Under the pieces are notes generated by a model that saw nothing but the letters and a program-made list of their open reading frames with translations, was not told the origin of the DNA and did not search any database. DNA of 64,000 nucleotides from Vulcanimicrobiota bacterium. GTDB taxonomy: Bacteria > Vulcanimicrobiota > Vulcanimicrobiia > Vulcanimicrobiales > Vulcanimicrobiaceae. A program made the position numbers and the translations under genes. Location: NCBI GenBank assembly GCA_013036105.1, contig JAAXCX010000012.1, forward strand, positions 1 to 64,000. The letters are read 5' to 3'. Positions 28,864 to 37,427 of this stretch are shown here, piece after piece. The stretch's first letter is position 1; every line of letters begins with the position of its first letter.

Positions 28864-30024
28864 CTATGCGTGATGCGCCGCTTGGGCTTCTTTTGCTGAT
28901 TTTTTGCAGAATGGCGCTGGGAATTGAAAAGCGGGTGCATATCCCGGTTCGGCAAAATCTTTTACATCCTCATTTGCGTTCCGTAAGACCTCAGGGCACT
29001 TCATTTCTTTTGTGATACTATAAACCGCCCCTTCAATGGCATTCCACATTTGAGAATCATCTGGTGGTATAATGGGAACAACAACACTACCACTAATCGC
29101 TTGCGCTAGAAGATTCTGTGAAAGCGCGGCGACGCCAGTATTTGTCGACGAGCCGGCTGTCGATGTGGTAGTCGAAATCCAACCGGACGCCGGAAGTGGC
29201 GAGGGACTCGGAAACAACCTCGTTGTTGAAGTGCTTGAGCTTTTAGAGGGAGCTAAAGCTTCGTAGATGGAGGCTAAGCCACCGAGCACCGTTATCATAT
29301 CGAGATAACGAGGCATAATAAAAGCTTTCTTTGTCTGGTAACCGTATTGAATGTGCGACGACCACACGTATGCCAAAGGCATGGGCGAAGGTGGCGCGCT
29401 GGCCTTCGACTTGCCAATCGGTCTAGATGCGCTGGTGAGCGCGATTTCCGCACTTAGCTCTGATGCGCTCATCGGAACGGTCGGTACGCAGTCGGCATAC
29501 AGTACGTTTAGCGCCGCTTCGGACGTCGAACGCATATACGAGAACGTGTCCTTCACACCTGAGGCCATTGCGACTGCTGCGATTACGAGTGCGCTGTCGT
29601 GTTCGGCTTTCTGGTGTTGTGGTAGATGGTCTGCCTTGCATTGTGCAACGAAATCAGAAATCTCCCAATTCGGCTCTGGTATTACGCGAGCTCCGTCGTC
29701 CAATATGAAGTTCTGTAGCTGGTCGGTAAGTGTCGCAACCAATTTTCCCTTGGTCGCTGCGTCTGACGCTAACCCTATTACGAATATTGTGTTTCTTGGT
29801 CTACCGCATGCGTCTTGCAGGCCCAAATATTCATATTCGTCAGTAATGCAATAAGGAATTAAATTTGGTTTTGGCGTCGGTTTTGGAGATGCCGTTACGG
29901 TCATCATACCCGGTAGAGGCGTTGCAGCAGGACGCGAAGATTGTCCAAAAGCGATTGGTGACTTAATCAGAGCTGCCGCAAGAAAAGCGATAAACGAAAG
30001 CGCTATGAAAACGCGAGATGTCAC
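28864..30024 (-). CDS. Exported protein of unknown function in a low-GC islet
   Basis: 386 residues from a GTG at 30024, spaced four bases from GGAGGG; an ATG at 30036 would include that Shine-Dalgarno sequence in the coding region and is less likely. A signal peptide (VFIALSFIAFLAAALIKSPIAFG) leads into a Pro/Thr linker. Later parts contain Ser/Thr/Pro-rich stretches and six or more cysteines spread through the mature chain. No family recognised. Base composition is visibly lower in GC than the flanking housekeeping genes, consistent with transfer. Confidence 0.65.
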   Translation of the reverse strand: MTSRVFIALSFIAFLAAALIKSPIAFGQSSRPAATPLPGMMTVTASPKPTPKPNLIPYCITDEYEYLGLQDACGRPRNTIFVIGLASDAATKGKLVATLTDQLQNFILDDGARVIPEPNWEISDFVAQCKADHLPQHQKAEHDSALVIAAVAMASGVKDTFSYMRSTSEAALNVLYADCVPTVPMSASELSAEIALTSASRPIGKSKASAPPSPMPLAYVWSSHIQYGYQTKKAFIMPRYLDMITVLGGLASIYEALAPSKSSSTSTTRLFPSPSPLPASGWISTTTSTAGSSTNTGVAALSQNLLAQAISGSVVVPIIPPDDSQMWNAIEGAVYSITKEMKCPEVLRNANEDVKDFAEPGYAPAFQFPAPFCKKSAKEAQAAHHA

Positions 30025-30036
30025 TGCACCCTCCAT

Positions 30037-30515
30037 CTAGTGCGCTGTACGCTAAGCGCGTCGCCCCCTGTAGCAGCCAAGGGGTAGCTTATTGTACCGC
30101 AATCCTGGCTAAGAGCTCTAGGAGAGCTAGGCGGAGCCGGCGTCTGGCCTTACCGGATAGACTGTCGCTAACACATTTTAAGAAAGGACTTTTTGGGTCG
30201 CTCCAGCCTCGAGTTTGCGCGAACGAACAAGCGTTCGTAAGGCATTTCGTATGAGCTTTATCAGTAAAGGATCGATGCCTTCGAAGCCTAGTTTGCATCG
30301 CTCACTCAGCCCGCGTTGGCGATTGCTAAATATTCTGTTCCGATGGCGGTAAGTTAAAGTGTTCCGGTTAAACAAAATCAGTTGCAGCCAGGCGCGCAGT
30401 TAGCGCTAAAAGGTAGGTCGGCGGCCGTGAAGGAACCGGAGCAGGCGCCTAGCGTTTCGTGCCCGCCGCCGGTTCGCACGCCGGGTGAAGTTTTAATGGG
30501 AAGGGCAGGAAAATT
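30037..30515. other. Long intergenic stretch in the low-GC islet, no gene recognised
   Basis: 479 nt. Frames of 65-78 codons exist on both strands but use weak starts, lack ribosome-binding sites and resemble no family. Short inverted repeats such as CGAAC...GTTCG near 30218-30238 are present. It may hold promoters for the divergent exported-protein genes on either side or decayed sequence. Confidence 0.4.
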
Positions 30516-30875
30516 ATGAAGAAGATTCTCGGGTTGCTCGTTGCCGCAGCGTTTCTTTTGACCGGTACTGCATTCGCACACGTGCACCCCAAACTCGCGG
30601 CACCGGCAGCAGCATCGATGGCATTGCCGATGCCCGCTCCCAAGACGACCGTTCAGTCCAACCGGTTAATTTCGTTCAACGATCTGCATTTGCTTGTCGC
30701 GGCCGGGAAGTTGTCGTGGGAGCACTGCAAGCCGGGACCATCTGGTAATAAAATTGTATCGGGCGCAGACTTTCAAAAATATATTCAGCACCGCGATATG
30801 CGCAGTTTTCCGGCAAGAATGATGGTGTCCTATTCGGTCGCCCTAAAATATGCTGCTACAAAGCAGAAATGTTGA
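30516..30875 (+). CDS. Small exported protein of unknown function
   Basis: 119 residues. Clear signal peptide MKKILGLLVAAAFLLTGTAFA, then a His/Pro/Ala stretch (HVHPKLAAPAAASMALPMPAPK) and a C-terminal domain of about 70 residues with two cysteines (EHCKPG and the last residue), which could form a disulfide. An upstream purine-rich GGGAAGGGCAGG supports the start. No family recognised. Confidence 0.65.
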   Translation: MKKILGLLVAAAFLLTGTAFAHVHPKLAAPAAASMALPMPAPKTTVQSNRLISFNDLHLLVAAGKLSWEHCKPGPSGNKIVSGADFQKYIQHRDMRSFPARMMVSYSVALKYAATKQKC

Positions 30876-31020
30876 TAACGAACGCCCGTAAGAACCATGT
30901 GCCTAACGATTCTATTTGGCTCATCAATACGATACGCAATGCTGCCAAGCCGAGGCAGTTTGGTGCGTTGCGAACCGCCGTCATCGATGCGATAATACCG
31001 GCGTCTCGTCGCTCAGCGTA

Positions 31021-32772
31021 CTAAGGTTTAGGCGGCAGAGTCCGCAGCGAAAGATCACTTACAAGCTGCTCCGGCACCGGGGACGGTGCGTCCATCATGA
31101 CGTCGCGCATAAGCTGGTTCTTCGGAAACGCGATGACGTCGCGGATGTTCGATTCGCCGGCCGCGATCATGACGATGCGATCGATGCCGAGCGCCATGCC
31201 TCCGTGAGGCGGCGCGCCGTAGTCGAGCGCGCGTAAAAAGAAACCGAAGCGATCGTTGACTTGATCTTCCGTCAGGCCGAGCATCGCGAAGATCTTGCGC
31301 TGGAATTCGGCTTTGTGAATACGGATCGAGCCGCTTCCCAGCTCGAAGCCGTTGAGGACCATGTCGTAGTGCTGCGCGCGCATGCGCAGCGGATCCGATT
31401 CGAGCAGTTCCCACTGATCGTCGTTGGGCGCGGTGAACGGATGGTGCGCGGGACCGGGTTTGCCCGTGGCTTCGTCGGCTTCGAAGAGCGGGAAATCGGT
31501 GATCCACGCAAACGCGAACGTCTTCGGATCGCGCATGCCGGCGCGCTCGGCTACGACATTGCGCATCTTGCCGGCCGCGCCAAGCGCGGCTTCAGTCGCG
31601 TCTGCGAACAGTAAGATCGCATCGCCGGTTTCCGATTTCGTGCGCTCGCGCAGTTGCGCGGCCACGTTTTCGTGGATGAACTTTGCGGCCGAGCTCTTCA
31701 CGCCGTCGGCGCCGAGCGCGACCCAGACCATGCCCTTCGCCCCGTTTTGCTTGGCGGTTTCGACCAGAGCGTCGAAGTCGCGGCGCGAAAGCGTGCCGCC
31801 GCCGGGATAGCGCAGCGCGACGATCGCGCCGTCCGAGTCGATGACGGATTTGAAGATCGCAAACTCCGTTTGCGCGAAAACGTCGTTCACGCGCTGCAAT
31901 TCCAGCCCGAAGCGCAGGTCGGGTTTGTCGCTCCCGTAGGTTTCCATGGCTTGCACGTGCGAAAGGCGGGGAAACGGCGCCAACTCCATGCCCAGCGCCT
32001 CTCTCCAGGTGTGGCGCATGCACGACTCCATGATCTCGAGCACTTCTTCTTGCGTGCAAAACGACAACTCGACGTCGAGCTGCGTGAACTCCGTCTGCCG
32101 GTCGGCGCGCGAATCTTCGTCGCGCATGCAGCGCGCGATCTGCATGTAGCGTCCGAAGCCCGCGATCATCAACAACTGCTTGAGCAGTTGCGGCGACTGC
32201 GGCAGGGCGTAGAACGATCCCGGATGCAACCGGCTCGGTACTAAGAAGTCGCGCGCACCTTCGGGCGTCGACTTGATCAGAATCGGCGTTTCGATCTCAA
32301 GGAATCCGCGCTCGTCGAAGAAGTCGCGCATGGCCTTGACGATCTTGTGACGCAATGCGATGTTGCGCTGGAGCGGCGCGCGCCGAAGGTCGAGGTAACG
32401 GTACTGCATGCGCAGGTTCTCGTCGACGTCGTCGTCTTTGTTGATTTGAAACGGCGGCACCGCCGAACGGTTGATGACCTCGAGCTCGTCAACCGCGACT
32501 TCGACCTCGCCCGTAGGCAGTTTCGCGTTCTCCGTGCCGGCCGGCCGGCGGCGGACGGTCCCGCGCACGCGGATGACGTCCTCGTGGCGCAGGCGCTCGG
32601 CTTCGCTGAAGTTGGCCCGCTGCGGATCGAAGACGATCTGCGTGATGCCGTCGCGGTCGCGCAGGTCGGCAAAAATCAAGCCGCCGTGATCGCGCCGGAC
32701 GTTCACCCAGCCCGCCAGCTCGACGGATGCCTTTTCATCGCTCGCGCGCAGTGCGCCGCAAGAATACTTCAT
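31021..32772 (-). CDS. aspS: Aspartyl-tRNA synthetase, bacterial type, with non-discriminating features
   Basis: 583 residues from the ATG at 32772, overlapping the glycosyltransferase stop (ATGA); the longer frame to 33141 is an antisense-like shadow. OB-fold anticodon domain, then class II motifs: RYRYLDLR-type motif 1 region, motif 2 FRDED-like MRDEDSRADRQTEFTQLDVE, motif 3 GMALGIDRIVMI, and the bacterial GAD insertion. His29 in RRDHGG and Gly in RPAGTEN match residues linked to non-discriminating AspRS, so it may also charge tRNA-Asn for GatCAB amidation (inference). Confidence 0.96.
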   Translation of the reverse strand: MKYSCGALRASDEKASVELAGWVNVRRDHGGLIFADLRDRDGITQIVFDPQRANFSEAERLRHEDVIRVRGTVRRRPAGTENAKLPTGEVEVAVDELEVINRSAVPPFQINKDDDVDENLRMQYRYLDLRRAPLQRNIALRHKIVKAMRDFFDERGFLEIETPILIKSTPEGARDFLVPSRLHPGSFYALPQSPQLLKQLLMIAGFGRYMQIARCMRDEDSRADRQTEFTQLDVELSFCTQEEVLEIMESCMRHTWREALGMELAPFPRLSHVQAMETYGSDKPDLRFGLELQRVNDVFAQTEFAIFKSVIDSDGAIVALRYPGGGTLSRRDFDALVETAKQNGAKGMVWVALGADGVKSSAAKFIHENVAAQLRERTKSETGDAILLFADATEAALGAAGKMRNVVAERAGMRDPKTFAFAWITDFPLFEADEATGKPGPAHHPFTAPNDDQWELLESDPLRMRAQHYDMVLNGFELGSGSIRIHKAEFQRKIFAMLGLTEDQVNDRFGFFLRALDYGAPPHGGMALGIDRIVMIAAGESNIRDVIAFPKNQLMRDVMMDAPSPVPEQLVSDLSLRTLPPKP

Positions 32773-33662
32773 AATGCGCTCTTGATTCCGGAAACGTAAT
32801 AGTACTGCTGGATGAGGCTGCGCGCAAACTTCGATTGCCCGGCGCGCTTGTCGAAGTACCCGAGCAGCCAGGGCATCTTGGTCAGCGCCGAGTGCAGCCC
32901 CAAGGAAACCGGGGTCATGCCGAGGTTGGCCATCACCTTGAAATCGGGATGCTTGCGGTAAAAGCGCACGGTCGAACGCCCGGCCAGCTTCATTTTCTCG
33001 ACCTGGTCCTCGTGCCCGACGTCTTGCCAGTGATAGTTCACCGCGCGCGGCTCGTAGAGAATCGTGATGCCGGCTTTTTGCAGGCGGTACCCGAGCTCCA
33101 AATCTTCGTGTCCGTATCCGGTAAACGATTCGTCGAAGCACCCCACGCGTAACAGATCCTCGCGCCGCACGGAAGCGTTGCCCGTCAAAAAATAGAGCCA
33201 GCTCAGACGTTTGCGCCCGGGCGGATGTAAGGCGCCGCGTTTTTCGGGATGATCGCGCTTCTCTTCGTAATCTTCAAACGAACTGACTTGCACTTCCAAG
33301 CCGACGACCGCAATGTTGCGCTCCTTGCGGTGATGTTCGAGATGGCGGGCGAGCAAGTCGGGCGACGCGACGATATCCGAATCGTTGAACAGCACGACCG
33401 GCCCGCGCGCGCGTTCGATGCCGGCGTTGCGCGCCATCGCGCGGCCGGAGTAGGCGCCAGGAACGTGCACGACGTTTGGATGGCGTTCGTGGATGCCGGC
33501 CAGATATTCCCTGGTGCCGTCGTTGGAATTCGAGTCACAGACGAGCACTTCGAAACTTTCGGCCGGAAGATCTTGCGCGAGCAGCGACGGGACGACGTGG
33601 CGAAGCGTTTCGATCCGGTTGTACGTCGGCACGACCACGGAAATCTCAGGCACGCGCACCAA
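32769..33662 (-). CDS. Glycosyltransferase family 2
   Basis: 297 residues with a GT-A fold: EISVVVPTYNRIETLRHVVPSLL, a NDS-type DxD metal site (FNDSDIVASPDLL), and the acceptor-site GHEDLELGYRLQKAGITI (ED motif). It transfers a sugar from a nucleotide donor to a growing glycan at the cytoplasmic face. It overlaps the upstream family 9 gene by 17 nt and aspS by 4 nt. Donor and acceptor cannot be told from sequence. Confidence 0.9.
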   Translation of the reverse strand: MVRVPEISVVVPTYNRIETLRHVVPSLLAQDLPAESFEVLVCDSNSNDGTREYLAGIHERHPNVVHVPGAYSGRAMARNAGIERARGPVVLFNDSDIVASPDLLARHLEHHRKERNIAVVGLEVQVSSFEDYEEKRDHPEKRGALHPPGRKRLSWLYFLTGNASVRREDLLRVGCFDESFTGYGHEDLELGYRLQKAGITILYEPRAVNYHWQDVGHEDQVEKMKLAGRSTVRFYRKHPDFKVMANLGMTPVSLGLHSALTKMPWLLGYFDKRAGQSKFARSLIQQYYYVSGIKSAL

Positions 33663-34641
33663 GTAGCTTCTCGACGCCTTGAAGCACGTCGCTTCGCAGC
33701 TGCGCGAGGAATTCAGGATTTTCGTTGCGGGGCTTGCGCACGAGTACGCTCGGCACTTTGTACGGCGCCCATTCTTGTGAGTTCAAGTGAAAGTAACGGT
33801 GTTCGAAAACAACCAGCGTCGGCCTGCGCACCGCGCTTGCGACGTGAGTCGCGCCCGTATCCACCGTCACCACGGCGCGAGCCCGTTCGAACACCGCGGC
33901 CCAGCGGTGAAACGGCAGCCCGCCGAGCACGATGTCGGCCGCACGAGTCTCCGCAATCGCCGCAACGTACCGGTCGCAGTCCGGCGCGTACGTCACCACG
34001 ATCGGCAGATCGAAGCGGTGCAGGTCGGCGAGCAGCTGCAGTGTGGATTCGAGCGTGCTTCCGTCGTGAAACCAGCGTTTTCCCAAATGAAAGACAATCG
34101 GATCCTCCGGGATAAACGCGACAGCGGCGCGATCGTCGTCGCTGATGTCCAAGCGCAAACGTTCGATGCGCTGCTTCGCGCCGCCCAGCGCGACCAAATC
34201 GAGCAGCTGATCGACTTCGTGGCGAACGCGCCGGTCCGGATCCCGTTCGCTTAACCGTGGGTCGGCCTCGGACGTCATCAATACGTTGACGAACCGTCGT
34301 AAGGTCCAACGCAGCAGATAGCGCCGTTCGTAGGTATATCCCACGCGCGTGCGGGCGTGCGTCGCGCCGGCGATCGCCAAGTCGGAGGCACGGGGCGCGA
34401 GCGCGATCGCCAGATCGGCGCGGCCGCGAAAACTTGCGCCGAAGAGCGCGGGTTGCATGCGGCTGGGAAAGTCCACGAGTTCGTCAACATCGGTATTTCT
34501 TTCCATCACGACGCGATTGTATGAACTGCAGACCATCGTCACGCGGGCATCGGGAAAGGAAGCGCGTACCGTTGCAATCGCGGGCGTGGATAAGATCAAA
34601 TCGCCGATCCGGTCGGTGCGGATAAGCACGATCTGCGTCAT
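33646..34641 (-). CDS. Glycosyltransferase family 9 (heptosyltransferase-like)
   Basis: 331 residues of GT-B fold. The N-terminal MTQIVLIRTDRIGDLILSTPAIATVRASFP is the ADP-heptose:LPS heptosyltransferase signature, and the C-terminal VTVDTGATHVASAVRRPTLVVF is the donor-binding loop. It probably adds heptose made by the downstream gmhA-hldA-hldC products. It overlaps the neighbouring GT2 start by 4 nt. Confidence 0.9.
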   Translation of the reverse strand: MTQIVLIRTDRIGDLILSTPAIATVRASFPDARVTMVCSSYNRVVMERNTDVDELVDFPSRMQPALFGASFRGRADLAIALAPRASDLAIAGATHARTRVGYTYERRYLLRWTLRRFVNVLMTSEADPRLSERDPDRRVRHEVDQLLDLVALGGAKQRIERLRLDISDDDRAAVAFIPEDPIVFHLGKRWFHDGSTLESTLQLLADLHRFDLPIVVTYAPDCDRYVAAIAETRAADIVLGGLPFHRWAAVFERARAVVTVDTGATHVASAVRRPTLVVFEHRYFHLNSQEWAPYKVPSVLVRKPRNENPEFLAQLRSDVLQGVEKLLGARA

Positions 34642-35540
34642 GAAGCGGCCTGCCGCGCACGCTCCAGCTCTTCGAAGTATGCTTCAGCGGCCAACCTGCG
34701 CGCGGCGCGCAGTTCGCGTCCACTCAAGGGGCGATCGTCGCTCAGCGAGCCCAAACTCGACCGCAGACGCCGCGCGGCCCCGCCTGCGCGCATCCATCCG
34801 TGCAGCAAGCGCTGCACCGGATTATCACCGGTCGCCAAATACGTGCGCCAGTGCGGGTGCAGCCTCGCCAATTGTACGGCGGTACGCGCTTGCGCGCGAG
34901 CTTGGCGCAGCATTTTTTCCACGTCCGCCGCGCGCGGGCGCGGCTTATAGTGATAGACGAGCGCGCGCGGGTTGAAGACCGCCTTCACACCGGCGAAGCG
35001 CAGACGCAATCCGACGTCAATATCTTCCCAGCCGTACTCGGCAAACTCTTCATTGAAGCCGCCGACGGCTTTCAGCGCTTCGAGCGGCACCGAGACGTTG
35101 GTCGTCCAAAAATAATTCCCGCTGTAGTTGCGCAAGCTCCACACCGGCAGCGGCAACTCGTCGAAGTTCTCAACGTTGATGGCGCCGCCGCGAACGATCG
35201 CCCGCGAATGACGCTCGTGGCTGCGTAAATGCTCTTGCACGAAGTTTGGCAGCGGCAGCACATCGTCGTCGATGAGAATGACGCGTTCGCCCGTCGAACG
35301 CGCGAGCCCGGAATTTCGCGCTTTCGCCAAGCCGCCGTTGGGTCTGCTCACGACGGTGAACGGGCAGGTCGCCCGCGCTTGGGCCGCGGCGATAACCGCC
35401 GGCGTGTCGTCGGTCGAGCCGTCGTTCACGAGCACGACTTCGTAATCCGCGGGCGATACGGTTTGTTCGAAGCATGCGTCGAGCACGCGGCCCAGCAAAC
35501 GCGCGCGGTTGTACGTGCAGAGTTGGATCGTCGCCTTCAT
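34638..35540 (-). CDS. Glycosyltransferase family 2
   Basis: 300 residues from the ATG at 35540, overlapping the GT9 stop upstream (ATGA). MKATIQLCTYNRARLLGRVLDACFEQ opens the GT-A fold; a DDD-type metal motif (ILIDDDVLPLPN) and EYGWEDIDVGLRLRFAGVKAVFNP follow. The C-terminal Arg/Ala-rich extension (about 60 residues) may be amphipathic. The frame from 35627 is a shadow. Confidence 0.9.
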   Translation of the reverse strand: MKATIQLCTYNRARLLGRVLDACFEQTVSPADYEVVLVNDGSTDDTPAVIAAAQARATCPFTVVSRPNGGLAKARNSGLARSTGERVILIDDDVLPLPNFVQEHLRSHERHSRAIVRGGAINVENFDELPLPVWSLRNYSGNYFWTTNVSVPLEALKAVGGFNEEFAEYGWEDIDVGLRLRFAGVKAVFNPRALVYHYKPRPRAADVEKMLRQARAQARTAVQLARLHPHWRTYLATGDNPVQRLLHGWMRAGGAARRLRSSLGSLSDDRPLSGRELRAARRLAAEAYFEELERARQAAS

Positions 35541-36550
35541 GCAGCTGCGGGCGCGCCGGTCAGTGATTCGATCGCCGCAATGATGCGCGGCACGTCGAGA
35601 TTGGCGATGCACGCGTAGTCGGGACACGTTTCTTTGCGTTCACCCGGACGGCACGGATAGGTCGCACGGACGATTGCGGTGCGGTCCCCGAGCGGCGCCC
35701 AGCGATCCGGCGTATCGGTTTGGAACGGGTAGATGCCGACGGTGGGCGCGCCGCACGCCGCAGCGACGTGCATGGCGCCGGTCGTCACACCCGCGAAAAA
35801 CGCGGCGCGGCGCGCGATCGCACCGAAAGACCCGATCGTCGTTTTTCCTGCGATGGAAAAACCGCCACCTCGTGCCACGACGCCTTCGACGATGTCGCGA
35901 TCGTCCTCGCTGCCGCTCACCAGAACCGGGAGATTGAAGCGCGCGGCGATCTCGCGCACGAGACTGGCCCAACCTTCGAGCGGCCAAATACCGCGCTCGC
36001 TCGCGATGGCGTTGGCAGGATGCACGAGCGCGAATCCATTACGCGTCAGTCCCAGCTCCGCGCAGAGCGCTTCCGCTTCACGTTCGTCTTCCGCCGACGG
36101 CTCGAAACGCAGCACCGGTTTGCCGGGGGGCACGACGTCGAGCGCACGGGCGTAATCGAGCAAAATCTGCGACCAGTGCGTCGTGACGTCGCCCTGCTCG
36201 CTGCGAACCGCAACCCGTTGCGTGAAACGCCACGAATAGAGCCGGTTCGCCTGCCCGACGCGCACGGGAATCTTGGCGAGCTGCAGAACGCGCGCCGTGT
36301 GCGGCGTCGCCCAGGTCACAATCGCGGCGTCGTACTCGCGTTGCGCCAGCGATTCGGCCAACGCGCGTTCGTCGCGGGCGTCGTCAGTGAGCACGGCATC
36401 CAACACGGGCACGCGTTCGAGCGCGGGACGATGCGCCGGCAGCGTCAGCGCGTCGACAGTTTCGTAGCGCGCCCTCAGAGCATCCGCCACGATCGCTGCC
36501 ATCAGCGAATCGCCGATTCCGCCGCCCGCGCAATACACCAGCGCTCGCAT
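35537..36550 (-). CDS. Glycosyltransferase family 9 (heptosyltransferase-like)
   Basis: 337 residues. N-terminal CAGGGIGDSLMAAIVADALRARY and C-terminal FFAGVTTGAMHVAAACGAPTVGIYPFQTDTPDRWAPLG are the two nucleotide-sugar-binding segments of the family. Late cysteines (CRPGERKETCPDYAC) near residues 300-315 resemble the Cys cluster found in some heptosyltransferases. It precedes the GT2 gene by 4-nt overlap and follows another GT2 by 3 nt. Confidence 0.9.
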   Translation of the reverse strand: MRALVYCAGGGIGDSLMAAIVADALRARYETVDALTLPAHRPALERVPVLDAVLTDDARDERALAESLAQREYDAAIVTWATPHTARVLQLAKIPVRVGQANRLYSWRFTQRVAVRSEQGDVTTHWSQILLDYARALDVVPPGKPVLRFEPSAEDEREAEALCAELGLTRNGFALVHPANAIASERGIWPLEGWASLVREIAARFNLPVLVSGSEDDRDIVEGVVARGGGFSIAGKTTIGSFGAIARRAAFFAGVTTGAMHVAAACGAPTVGIYPFQTDTPDRWAPLGDRTAIVRATYPCRPGERKETCPDYACIANLDVPRIIAAIESLTGAPAAA

Positions 36551-36553
36551 CGG

Positions 36554-37426
36554 CTATGCCTTCGATTTCAACGCGCGCGCGAGTTCGACGGTATAGATGC
36601 CGTCGAGCAGCTGCAAACGCGCGAGTGCGCGCAGCGGGGCGGGCTTGCGATCGTCGGTCGCGATGCCCGCATAGAGCGGCAACATCCGCTCAAGCACGCG
36701 CGCGCGCAGCAAGTTCGCAGGATGGGCGCCCGTTGCCGAGCGCACGCGAAAACTCGAATCCTTCTGCACGAAACGCACCGCCATGCGCGCCTTCTCCAGC
36801 GCTTTGCGCATCTCCGACTCGAGCGATGCTTCGCCCGGCGGCTTGATGTGCCAGATGTACGCGCCCCACGCGAACTTCGATCTCAACCCGGCGCGGCTCA
36901 AGCGCACGCCGAGTTCGGTATCCTCCCAGCCGTACAGATGGAACTGCTCGTCAAAGCCTTGGGCCGCGCGCAACGCAGCCCGGGGAATGGAAACGTTACA
37001 CGTACAGAGCGCGGCACGCGAATAATTCGCGAGCACGGGTTTGGGGCGCTCGTGATACGACGGCACGTTCACGATCGGTCCGTTGACGATCAGATTGGGC
37101 GTTTCGTGCGCCGCATCGTGGGCCGCCAGCCAGCCCGGCGGCGCGTAGACGTCGTCGTCGCAAAACGCGACCAAGTGGCCCTTGGCAACATTGATGCCGC
37201 GGTTGCGCGCGGCGCCACGATTGGGCCGCTCTTCGAACACGTAGACGACCTCAAATGCCTGCTGTGCGCGCGCGCGCTCGACGATCTGCGTCGTCGCATC
37301 GGTCGAGCCGTTGTCGACGACGATCACTTCGAACGAGGGCGCGCCGATCTGCTTGCCGAGCGATTCCAGCGCGCGATCCAAATACTCCGCGCGGTCTTTG
37401 GTGGCGATGATGACCGACATGCGCAT
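36554..37426 (-). CDS. Glycosyltransferase family 2
   Basis: 290 residues from the ATG at 37426, or 288 from the ATG at 37420, directly after the stop of the LpxB-related gene. SVIIATKDRAEYLDRALESL, DNGSTDATTQIVERA, CDDDVYAPPGWLAAHDA and LYGWEDTELGVRLSRAGLRS are the GT-A donor and catalytic segments. Strong resemblance to the GT2 at 34638-35540 suggests paralogues. The longer frame to 37480 overlaps the previous gene. Confidence 0.9.
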   Translation of the reverse strand: MRMSVIIATKDRAEYLDRALESLGKQIGAPSFEVIVVDNGSTDATTQIVERARAQQAFEVVYVFEERPNRGAARNRGINVAKGHLVAFCDDDVYAPPGWLAAHDAAHETPNLIVNGPIVNVPSYHERPKPVLANYSRAALCTCNVSIPRAALRAAQGFDEQFHLYGWEDTELGVRLSRAGLRSKFAWGAYIWHIKPPGEASLESEMRKALEKARMAVRFVQKDSSFRVRSATGAHPANLLRARVLERMLPLYAGIATDDRKPAPLRALARLQLLDGIYTVELARALKSKA

Positions 37427-37427
37427 G

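Noticed and set aside
28790-28870. Degenerate short repeats of the GATGCGCAATG type, possible tandem repeat or islet boundary
   Set aside because: Units are irregular and the similarity to 30920-31000 is limited to about ten bases, which could be chance.
30178-30375. 65-codon minus-strand open frame
   Set aside because: TTG start, no ribosome-binding site and no resemblance to a known family.
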